Below, in pieces: positions 34,769 through 43,100 of a DNA stretch of 64,000 bases. This stretch comes from JABMMZ01 sp040403495. GTDB taxonomy: Bacteria > Bacteroidota > Bacteroidia > NS11-12g > UBA955. The translations under genes and the position numbers were made by a program. Below the pieces are notes generated by a model. The model ran no database searches. It was not told the origin of the DNA and saw only the letters and a program-made list of their open reading frames with translations. Position 1 is the stretch's first letter, and each line of letters begins with the position of its first letter. The stretch is from contig JBBAKM010000002.1 in NCBI GenBank assembly GCA_040403495.1, forward strand, positions 62,001-126,000, in the 5' to 3' direction.

Positions 34769-36166
34769 ATGGATGTTTTTAAAAGAATGGGCATTTTATG
34801 TTTAATTATTTTCACTGCATTTAAGTTTCAAGATTTATTTCTACCTTATTTTTGGGATGAAATGGCTGCATATTCCAATGCAGTGCTTTATATGATGGAC
34901 CATAATATTTCATTATTACCATCCTCTGTACCTCCCGAAATCAGTTTCGGACATCCTTTGTTACTTCCATTTTTACTGTCTGTTGTAAATAAACTATTCG
35001 GGTATTCAATTCCATTAATGCACGCTTGTATTTTATTGATTAGTCTTTTATTAGCATTCGGCACTTTTTTACTAGCACAATTTATAAGTAAAAACAATGC
35101 TATAGCCTTTATTTCAATGGTTATTTTATTGTTCCAACCAGTATTTTATGCCCAATCAACATTAGTTTTACTCGAGATATTTTTGACTTTTAATATTGTT
35201 TATGGGTTGTTGTTTTATTTAAAAGGCAAGTATCTATTAGCATCCATTTTTGCAAGTATGGCTGTATTAACCAAGGAAACTGGTTTGGTTATTGCAATAG
35301 CATTTTTAGTATTCCCATTGTTCGATTATGTGTTAAATAAAAACAAGGAAAAATTAGGATTTAAATTAGCAATTTCTTTATTACCAATAGCTGTATTTAC
35401 CGCATTTCTTTTGGCACAAAAATCAGCTTACGGGTGGTATTTAAATCCATACAATCTTAATGCAACTAAACTAACAATCAATAGCATTCTTCAAAAAACA
35501 TGGGACTATTCAATTGAGTTTTCTTTTATCGACCAAGGGAGGTTTATATTAACAATCTTAGTTTTAGTGAGCTCAGTTATTTATTTTAAGAGTATTAAGT
35601 GGGATTTTAAAGAGAAGTCGAAGTTATTACTCCTTATTTTTTCATTTGGTTTTGTATTGTTTTCATCAATTGCTCACTGTTTGGAAAGGTATTTCATTGT
35701 ATTAATGCCTGTTGTATGTATTTTATTTGCTACATCCATTTTTAGGTTTGTGAAAGTTAACAAGTATTTGCCTTATCTTTTGATAATAGGAGTATTTATA
35801 GTTCAACTAAATTACATGAACAGTAACAAGAAATTTTCGGATGTTAATTTAAGTTTTAAGGATCATATCAAGTCAAACCAAATGTTATTTGATTATATCA
35901 ACTCAGGAAAGTATAGCAATGATACGTTTTCATTCAGTTTCCCTTTAAAACAAGCTTCTATTGATTCAAGAGTTGGTTATGTGAAAAAGTTTAATTTCCA
36001 TTCAGACATAATGTTTATTGACTCGTATAAGTATCAAATTTATTGTCAGCCTGGTAATTTTGATTCCTTTAAGCCCGATACCACCCAATATGAATTTTAT
36101 AAGGAATTTGCTTCAGGGAGTTCACGTTCTATGATTTATAGAAGAAAACAAGTCGCAAAAAAGTGA
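34769..36166 (+). CDS. GT39-like membrane glycosyltransferase (GT-C fold)
   Basis: The protein (466 residues from ATG 34769) is a polytopic membrane protein with 10-11 hydrophobic helices and an acidic Asp-Glu pair in the first outer loop (PYFWDEMAAYSNA), a GT-C hallmark. A GTG 18 nt upstream is in frame but lies 4 nt from a -7-like box TAGGTTTG (34739-34746), so ATG is preferred; a leaderless GTG start is possible. It probably acts on a lipid-linked sugar. A barrel protein gene follows after 30 nt. Confidence 0.75.
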   Translation: MDVFKRMGILCLIIFTAFKFQDLFLPYFWDEMAAYSNAVLYMMDHNISLLPSSVPPEISFGHPLLLPFLLSVVNKLFGYSIPLMHACILLISLLLAFGTFLLAQFISKNNAIAFISMVILLFQPVFYAQSTLVLLEIFLTFNIVYGLLFYLKGKYLLASIFASMAVLTKETGLVIAIAFLVFPLFDYVLNKNKEKLGFKLAISLLPIAVFTAFLLAQKSAYGWYLNPYNLNATKLTINSILQKTWDYSIEFSFIDQGRFILTILVLVSSVIYFKSIKWDFKEKSKLLLLIFSFGFVLFSSIAHCLERYFIVLMPVVCILFATSIFRFVKVNKYLPYLLIIGVFIVQLNYMNSNKKFSDVNLSFKDHIKSNQMLFDYINSGKYSNDTFSFSFPLKQASIDSRVGYVKKFNFHSDIMFIDSYKYQIYCQPGNFDSFKPDTTQYEFYKEFASGSSRSMIYRRKQVAKK

Positions 36167-36196
36167 TAATATTGTGTTCTGATTTAATCTAAAAAG

Positions 36197-36796
36197 ATGA
36201 AAAAAGTAAGTTTATGCCTGTTGATTTTAATTTCTATGAGTGTTAATGGGCAGGCATTCCAGCGTGGGCGAACCTATTTAAGTGCCGGAGTGGGTGCCGG
36301 TAATTTGTTGTCTTCAGTTTTTAAAAAAGCAGTGAGTGCAAGTAATCGCACCAATCTTATTCATCGCACTTCAGGCCCTTTTTATTTGAAATTCGAGTAT
36401 GCTTTGTCGGATGTTATAGGATTGGGGCTCAACTATGCCTATTTGAAAGACGAAGTTACTTACACACAACAAACAAATAATGTCTTGATAAATGCCAAAG
36501 TGGGCAGAAGGTCACAGAGTGCCTTACTTAGATTTAATTTTCATTTAAGTAAAAGTGAAGTTGTGGATCCGTACATCGGATTAGGGTTGGGATACAGAAC
36601 AGCTAGCTGGTTTTATGAGGACAACAAGGGGGGTAACGATTTCTTGGAGCAGGATTTTAATGTTACAAGATTTTTTCCTTTAGGGGCCGAATTGACCTTT
36701 GGCACAAGGTTAATGTTGACACCGAACGTTGGTGCATACACAGAAATTGGTGTTTCAAAAGGGATAATTCAAGTGGGATTAACGGGAAGTTTTTGA
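36197..36796 (+). CDS. Outer-membrane beta-barrel protein
   Basis: The 199-residue protein has a signal peptide (MKKVSLCLLILISMSVNGQA) and alternating beta-strand pattern (FYLKFEYALSDVIGLGLNYAYL, ALLRFNFHLS, YIGLGLGYRT), typical of OmpX/porin-like 8-strand barrels of Bacteroidota. No function can be assigned. It follows the membrane glycosyltransferase on the same strand. Confidence 0.75.
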   Translation: MKKVSLCLLILISMSVNGQAFQRGRTYLSAGVGAGNLLSSVFKKAVSASNRTNLIHRTSGPFYLKFEYALSDVIGLGLNYAYLKDEVTYTQQTNNVLINAKVGRRSQSALLRFNFHLSKSEVVDPYIGLGLGYRTASWFYEDNKGGNDFLEQDFNVTRFFPLGAELTFGTRLMLTPNVGAYTEIGVSKGIIQVGLTGSF

Positions 36797-36874
36797 ATAT
36801 AAAGAAAGTCTTTATAACAAAGACGTTAAGGTTATTTTATCAAAAAAAGAATTCACTAAACCAATAATATTAGG

Positions 36875-36882
36875 TAAATTTG
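36875..36882 (+). promoter_or_regulatory. -7 box for the amidophosphoribosyltransferase gene
   Basis: TAAATTTG ends 19 nt before the ATG at 36902. No PurR-type operator or purine riboswitch is apparent. Confidence 0.45.
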
Positions 36883-36901
36883 CAGTCAAAATAATGATTA
36901 A

Positions 36902-38791
36902 ATGAGTGATCCAATAAAGCATGAATGTGGTGTAGCATTCATAAGACTCCTTAAGCCTCTCGAACACTTTACCGAAAAATATGGTTCTCCTTTGTATGGG
37001 TTGAAAAAACTACAACTATTAATGGCAAAGCAAATTAATAGGGGTCAAGATGGTGCAGGTATTGGTGTTATTAAATTAGATCCTCAGTTTGGAAGTCGTT
37101 ATATTGCAAGAAAAAGATCAAATTCGAGCAATCCTGTTGCAGATATTTTCGAAGAAGTTAATCATTCTTTGAAAGAATTAGATGAATCAAACATCAATAA
37201 TGCCTTGTATTTAAAAGAACATTTTCCATACGCAGGCGAATTATTACTAGGTCATTTAAGGTATGGAACTCATGGTGGTAATAGTTTAGAAAACTTACAT
37301 CCATTTTTAAGACAAAACAATTGGATGTGCAGAAATTTGGTTTTGGCCGGCAATTATAACCTTACCAATGTCGATGATTTATTTGATCAATTAATTGAAT
37401 TGGGCCAACAACCCAAAGAAAAAAGTGACAATGTTACGATGCTTGAAAAAATCGGACATTTTTTAGATATAGAAAATGAAAGACTATTCAAGATATTCAA
37501 ACAAGAAGGTTGTTCAAACTTTGAAATAACAGAAAAAATTAAAGAAAATTTATCTGTTGAAAACATTTTAAAGAACGCATTTAAAAGAACAGATGGTGGA
37601 TACAATATGGTTGGAATGATAGGGCATGGAGCTAGTTTTGTAATGAGAGACCCTAATGGAATTCGACCATCATTTTGGTATGCCAATGATGAACTTTTGG
37701 TGGTTGCTAGTGAAAGGCCTGCAATTACAACAACCTTTAATATCAATTTTGAAGATGTAAAAGAATTAACACCTGGTTGTGCTTTAATCATCAACAAAGA
37801 TGGTTCTTATGGTGAAAAACAAATTCTAGAACAAAAAGAAAAGTTATCATGTTCATTTGAACGCATTTATTTTTCGAGAGGAAATGACTCAGACATCTAC
37901 AATGAAAGAAAAAATCTAGGTAAATTACTAGCTCCAAAAGTATTGGAAGCATTGAACAATGACATAGATAATACAGTATTTTCATACATTCCCAATACGG
38001 CTGCAACCTCCTTTTATGGCATGATTGATGGGGTAAATGATTGGTTAAAAATCAGAAGAGCAGAGCAATTAATGGCTGAAAAAGACCATTTAACAAGTGA
38101 TAGAATTAAGGAAATATTAACATACCGTATTAGAAGAGAGAAGATTTTGGTAAAAGATGCTAAAATGAGAACTTTTATTACCAATGACAATGACAGAGAA
38201 GATTTAGTAGGACATGCTTATGATGTTACTTATGGAATTATTAAACCTGAAGATACTTTAGTTATTATTGATGATTCAATTGTTAGGGGAACAACATTAA
38301 AAACAAGTATTTTGAAGATATTAGGTCGTTTAAATCCTAAAAAAATAATAGTAGTTTCCAGTTCTCCTCAAATTTTATTTCCCGACTGTTATGGAATAGA
38401 CATGAGTCGTTTGAAAGATTTTGTAGCTTTCCGAGCTTTGTTAGATTTATTAAAGGAAAATCAACAAATGCATTTATTGGATGAAACATATCAAATGTGC
38501 ATAGATGAGATGCAAAAACCTTTGGAGGAGATAGAAAACAAAGTAATTAATTTGTACAAGCAATTTACTACAGAACAAATTTCTCAAAAAATTGCTGAAA
38601 TAGTAACACCAGAAAATTTTAAACCAGAAGTTGAGATAATTTTCCAAAGTGTAGAAAACTTACACATAGCGTGCCCAAATCACAAAGGAGATTGGTATTT
38701 CACAGGTAATTTTCCAACACCTGGAGGCAATAAGATTGCAAACAGGTCATTCATATATTTTATGGAAAAAAACAACGCAAGAGCCTATTAA
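36902..38791 (+). CDS. purF: Amidophosphoribosyltransferase, long Bacteroidota form
   Basis: The 629-residue enzyme would transfer ammonia from glutamine to PRPP, the first step of purine synthesis. An N-terminal class II glutaminase domain is evident: Cys9 of HECGVAF would become the N-terminal nucleophile after loss of an 8-residue propeptide, and RGQDGAG and GHLRYGTHG follow. The PRPP-binding motif VIIDDSIVRGTTL is in the second half. It is about 120-150 residues longer than the usual PurF, with insertions in the middle and a C-terminal extension. It may be a paralogue of the standard enzyme. Confidence 0.85.
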   Translation: MSDPIKHECGVAFIRLLKPLEHFTEKYGSPLYGLKKLQLLMAKQINRGQDGAGIGVIKLDPQFGSRYIARKRSNSSNPVADIFEEVNHSLKELDESNINNALYLKEHFPYAGELLLGHLRYGTHGGNSLENLHPFLRQNNWMCRNLVLAGNYNLTNVDDLFDQLIELGQQPKEKSDNVTMLEKIGHFLDIENERLFKIFKQEGCSNFEITEKIKENLSVENILKNAFKRTDGGYNMVGMIGHGASFVMRDPNGIRPSFWYANDELLVVASERPAITTTFNINFEDVKELTPGCALIINKDGSYGEKQILEQKEKLSCSFERIYFSRGNDSDIYNERKNLGKLLAPKVLEALNNDIDNTVFSYIPNTAATSFYGMIDGVNDWLKIRRAEQLMAEKDHLTSDRIKEILTYRIRREKILVKDAKMRTFITNDNDREDLVGHAYDVTYGIIKPEDTLVIIDDSIVRGTTLKTSILKILGRLNPKKIIVVSSSPQILFPDCYGIDMSRLKDFVAFRALLDLLKENQQMHLLDETYQMCIDEMQKPLEEIENKVINLYKQFTTEQISQKIAEIVTPENFKPEVEIIFQSVENLHIACPNHKGDWYFTGNFPTPGGNKIANRSFIYFMEKNNARAY

Positions 38792-38803
38792 TAAAGAAAG
38801 CCT

Positions 38804-39385
38804 ATGCTTCTTTTGATAGATAATTACGATTCATTTACTTATAATCTAAAGGATTATTTAGAGCAGTTGAGTGAAACGGTAATAGTTGTAAAAAATGATG
38901 AAATAACGCCACAAACACTCCAAAATTACAATTTCAACAAAGTTGTCATCTCGCCGGGACCCAATACACCTAAAGAATCAGGTAATTTAATGGCTTTAAT
39001 TGAGGTGTTATACAAACATTATCCAATGTTAGGAGTCTGTTTAGGTCATCAGGCATTAGGAGAGTTTTTTGGAGCACAACTAACTCATGCAATTAAACCT
39101 ATGCATGGTAAAGTGTCAGAAATACATTGCAATTCAAAAGGGATTTATAAAGATATAGCTTCAACATTTAAAGTTTGTCGCTATCATAGTTTAGTTTTAA
39201 AAGAGCTACAGAAAACAGTTTTATTAACCACGGCACAAACCAAAGAATTAGAATGTATGAGTTTTGAACATCAGTCTTTGCCAATACATGGAATACAATA
39301 CCACCCAGAGGCTATTTTAACAGAAAATGGGTTAAAAATTTTGCAAAATTGGATAAAAATTGCAAATTCTTATACCAGTATTTAG
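38804..39385 (+). CDS. pabA: Glutamine amidotransferase component of aminodeoxychorismate/anthranilate synthase
   Basis: The 193-residue class I glutaminase has Cys79 in GVCLGHQALGE and the His167-Glu169 pair in YHPEA. It supplies ammonia for para-aminobenzoate (folate) or anthranilate (tryptophan) synthesis; dual use is common. The synthase subunit is not in the window. It lies 12 nt after the purF-like gene, probably one transcript. Its last codon and TAG stop fall inside the TATTTAGTTGCGG sequence shared with the tRNA-fMet 3'-end copies, so its tail may have been formed by insertion of that element. Confidence 0.88.
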   Translation: MLLLIDNYDSFTYNLKDYLEQLSETVIVVKNDEITPQTLQNYNFNKVVISPGPNTPKESGNLMALIEVLYKHYPMLGVCLGHQALGEFFGAQLTHAIKPMHGKVSEIHCNSKGIYKDIASTFKVCRYHSLVLKELQKTVLLTTAQTKELECMSFEHQSLPIHGIQYHPEAILTENGLKILQNWIKIANSYTSI

Positions 39386-39433
39386 TTGCGGGGACAGGAC
39401 TGACTTCGTCGAGCTTCGGTTCGAACCTGCGTC
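39379..39433 (-). repeat. Third, disrupted copy of the tRNA-fMet 3' end
   Basis: The stretch shares TATTTAGTTGCGGGGACAGG and then ACT with the real tRNA 3' end, carries 20 extra bases (GACTTCGTCGAGCTTCGGTT), then resumes with CGAACCTGCGTC before the N run. The insertion falls in the T-arm, so no functional tRNA is possible. It overlaps the pabA stop codon. Confidence 0.75.
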
Positions 39434-39533
39434 NNNNNNNNNNNNNNNNNNNNNNNNNNNNNNNNNNNNNNNNNNNNNNNNNNNNNNNNNNNNNNNNNNN
39501 NNNNNNNNNNNNNNNNNNNNNNNNNNNNNNNNN
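39434..39533. other. Assembly gap of 100 N
   Basis: Exactly 100 N indicate a scaffold join of unknown true length. It lies between two copies of the tRNA-fMet 3' end, so the assembler probably stopped at that repeat. Further GIY-YIG units may be missing. Confidence 0.97.
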
Positions 39534-39557
39534 AAAAAAGGAGTGATTACTCACTCC
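39534..39557 (-). terminator. Copy of the tRNA-fMet terminator
   Basis: On the minus strand GGAGTGA (39557-39551) and TCACTCC (39546-39540) form a 7-bp stem with a 4-nt loop, followed by T6 (39539-39534). It would end transcription of the GIY-YIG gene. Confidence 0.7.
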
Positions 39558-39598
39558 TTCCTTTATATTTAGTTGCGGGGACAGGACTCGAACCTGCG
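39534..39598 (-). repeat. Direct repeat: second copy of tRNA-fMet 3' end plus terminator
   Basis: These 65 bp are identical to 39899-39963, 365 bp away. The minus-strand part CGCAGGTTCGAGTCCTGTCC plus CCGCAA (39598-39573) is the T-arm and 3' acceptor strand of tRNA-fMet, followed by the tRNA terminator. No 5' half precedes it, so it is not a tRNA gene. It flanks the GIY-YIG gene and looks like one end of an inserted unit. Confidence 0.9.
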
Positions 39599-39630
39599 TC
39601 CGCCGCGGCGGATAAGAGCGCAACGATAAT

Positions 39631-39882
39631 TTAATGAGGAAATTCGTTTATATAAGCTCTTCCAACTCCAGATTTCAACCATTTTTCATATTCCATTGCC
39701 TCAGCTTTATTGTCAAATTCTTTAGTAAAAAGAATAACCCAAGGTCTATATTTAAAGGTATAACCTTTGTTAGAAAGGACATTGTGAGATTCAATTCTAG
39801 CATCTAAGTTAGACGTATAGCCAGTGTAATGTCTATTGAAAGTTTTGGAAAATAAAACGTAAACTGTGTAAATTTCACTCAT
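39631..39882 (-). CDS. Small GIY-YIG nuclease-domain protein
   Basis: The 83-residue single-domain protein has the GIY-like strand YTVYVLF, the YIG-like HYTGYT, the helix with conserved Arg in LDARIESHN and the metal-binding Glu region EAMEYEKWLKSG. This is the UPF0213/YhbQ-type stand-alone GIY-YIG family, whose members nick or cleave DNA or are of unknown role. It starts 17 nt beyond the tRNA-fMet terminator, on the tRNA strand, and ends before the second tRNA 3'-end copy, so it is enclosed by 65-bp direct repeats. The catalytic core looks intact. I infer it is the mobility gene of a small tRNA-targeted unit. Confidence 0.85.
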   Translation of the reverse strand: MSEIYTVYVLFSKTFNRHYTGYTSNLDARIESHNVLSNKGYTFKYRPWVILFTKEFDNKAEAMEYEKWLKSGVGRAYINEFPH

Positions 39883-39898
39883 AGTTGATTAGTAAAAC

Positions 39899-40009
<111 letters not shown>

Positions 40010-40022
40010 ATTTTTAGGACTA

Positions 40023-40052
40023 CAAAGATAAAGTAAATTTATCAATAAACAA
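40023..40052 (-). promoter_or_regulatory. tRNA-fMet promoter
   Basis: On the minus strand TTG (40052-40050) is followed after 19 nt by TATCTTTG (40030-40023), 13 nt before the tRNA 5' end. Confidence 0.65.
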
Positions 40053-40084
40053 GAAATATATTTTAACTCTTATTCAAAATGATT

Positions 40085-40092
40085 TACTTTTG
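40085..40092 (+). promoter_or_regulatory. -7 box for the alpha-2-macroglobulin gene
   Basis: TACTTTTG matches TAnnTTTG; the ATG at 40116 is 23 nt downstream. The -33 element is unclear. Confidence 0.4.
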
Positions 40093-40115
40093 TTAAGTAT
40101 CTAGTATCCATTTTT

Positions 40116-43100
40116 ATGAATTTCAAAACTATCATTTCGCTAAACTTTTTTATTTTACTTTTTACTTTTAATTCTAACGCACAATTTTGGAAATGCAAGA
40201 AGAGAAAGAATGTAAAAACGGAATTAATTGAAAGTGCAAATCCAATCATTTCGAAGAACTACAAAGATGTACGGAATAAATATGATAAGCTGTTTACGGA
40301 AATTGACTCATTCATTGATTTATACCAAACGATTGAAGTCAACAAAAAAATTGAAGAAGTTTTGGCATTGGCTCAACAAGAAAATGAGCACGGCTATTTC
40401 TACAAAGGCATTTTGTATCAGTTTGGAAATAAAGATTGGGGTGAGGATGACATAAAAATAGTTCAATGGAACTATTTAGATTCAATTACAAAAATATCTA
40501 AAATACCCATTCAACCCTTTTTCTCACTTTTAAAAGCACAGTTTTTGGCAGAGATTTTTGAAAATAAAAACTTCTACTTCGGCAATGAGCTTATTTCGGA
40601 TGACCAATCGCCCAACCCCAACAATTGGAGCAAAGAGTTTTTAAACAAAGAAATTAATCAATATATAAACCAAGCATTGTTGTTGGGAAAAGGCTTACAA
40701 ATGGAAAATAATTTGAATCCGATTTTTGAGAGTAAAAGTGATTATGATATTGAATATGCTTTAGAATATGACATTGAAACAACAGTTGAACAAACTTTGG
40801 TTTTAAAAAGTATTGATATATTGAGTAAAATCGCTCTCACTTCTACATTAAAATACCTAAGCCCTGATTTAAAAACTATGGTTTTGCCTGTTTCGGATTT
40901 TACAAAACATGATTTTACCAGCAATGATGATCCAAAAAATGAATACAGAATTTTACAATTGTATCAAGTTTTATTAAAAAACTACCATATTTATTGGGAC
41001 TTAAAACGTTTGGAATTTGTAAATACTAGATTTAATAAAAACAAAGAATATCTTGAAGCTCTTAATCTACTTTATATAAAAGAACTTGAGCATGCAGAAA
41101 GCAATTTGATTGCTGTAGTGATTGCAAACCACTTAATAGAAACCAACAAAAAACAAGCACATGAGTTGTTAACTTCAGCTTTAAAAAAACATCCAAATTA
41201 CTCTCAAAATACTTTTATTGAATTAATTATAAAAAAAATTGAACGTTTTAGTTTAGATGCAAGTGTAGAAAAAATAATTACACCTAATCAAAATTTTTTA
41301 GGAAAAATAGAATATAAAAACTTAAACTCTATTTTCGTTTCTGTCTTGAAAATGGATTATAAAAAATTTTATTTGGGTATTAATGACTTTGATGAAATGT
41401 ACACAGAAATAGATGATTCATTATTTAAATCCTTAATTAAAGAAATGCCTAAAATACAAAGTTACCAAATAGCGTTGCCAAACTTTATGGATTTTAATTT
41501 ACACTCAACTGAAATTAGACTAAATGCTATAGATAAAGGTACATATATGTTAATTTTTACAAAAAATGAAAATTATTTAGATTCAGCAATTTTAGGTTAC
41601 AGTAAAATATTTGTTAATGATTTTTTGGTGATTGAAAAAAAAGATAAAAGCCATGTGGTTGATGCTCAAAATGGCAATTATTTAGAAAATGTAGGATATA
41701 CAATTTTTGAAATAAATTACAACAATGGTAAATATCTAAGTAAAATAACAAATAGTAATACATTAAAAGATGGTATAATTGATATTCCAGAAAATAAAAA
41801 CAAATCCTTTTTAATAGAATTAAATGATGGAACTTACTATATAGAAAAGTATTCTTCCTCTATTTATAAATTCCAAAAGGAAAAAGAAAGCACTCAATTT
41901 AAGTTATTGACTGACCGTAATTTATACCGACCTGGGCAAACGGTCTATTTTAAAGCCATAGCTTATAAAAACTTGGCAAAAAAAGTTATTCCTAATGAAA
42001 CCTACACCATTGTTTTAAAAGACAATAACTATCAAGAAAAAGGCAGAATGCAATTAAAAACAAATGCCTTTGGTAGTATTAGCGGTCAATTTGAGTTGCC
42101 AAAGTCAGGCAGTGGATCGGGCAATTTTCACATTGAAATTATAAATCATACATCTCGTTGGTTTAAGGTCGAAGAATATAAATTACCAAAATATAGTGCC
42201 GAAATTTTACAACCTCAACAAGCTTATAAAATAAACGATCCAATAGAATTAATAGGTAAAGCAGAAGCTTTTGCAGGCTATGCCATTCAAAATGCAAATG
42301 TTTCATATACAGTAACAAGAAAGGAAAAAATATTTTATTGGAATTATTGGAACAGATACATGCCTTCGCAACCTACTGAATCATTGGTTTTGGCAAATGA
42401 AAACACTAAAACTGATGATAAAGGCACTTTTAAAATTAAGTTCAAAGCTTTGCCAGATGACACAAAAGACAATAAAACGTTTTATGATTTTGAAGTCAAT
42501 GCCACCATCACAGACCAAAATGGTGAAGTTAAAACTTGTCAATACACTTTGACTTTATCAGAAATTGACAGAACGATTTCAATCAATGCAAACCCTAATT
42601 ATATCCTAAAAGAAAGCATTGAAATTGATTATCATTTAAAAAATCTGCATGACAAATCGCTTCCTTTTACTGGCAAAATTGAATGTTTTAAAATCCAATC
42701 AAATAATAAATTACAAAGAAAACGATTGTGGGTAAATCCCGACACAACATTGATTTCGGAATTTGAATTTCAAAAAGATTTTAGTCACTATGAGGCTTTT
42801 AAATATTTGCCGAAATTACAATTGATTCACACACAAAATTTTGAAAACAATATACAAAACAAATGGGCTGTGCCAAAGCAATTATTGAATTCCTCCGGCG
42901 AATATATTTTCAGGATTAGTGGTAAAGATGGTAAAGGCAACCCAATTGTTAACGAAACCAAAGTGACTATTTTACCCGACAAAGCAGGACCCTTTCAATT
43001 GAACCAAGCTTTATATATTTACAGTGTTAATGGATTAACTTTTGAACCAAAACAAACTGCAAAAATTTTAATTGGTGGTGCAGAAAACTCAATGGTTCAA

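Noticed and set aside
39312..39623. Open frame across the N run, both strands
   Set aside because: It depends on 100 unknown bases and translates tRNA-end sequence; not a gene.
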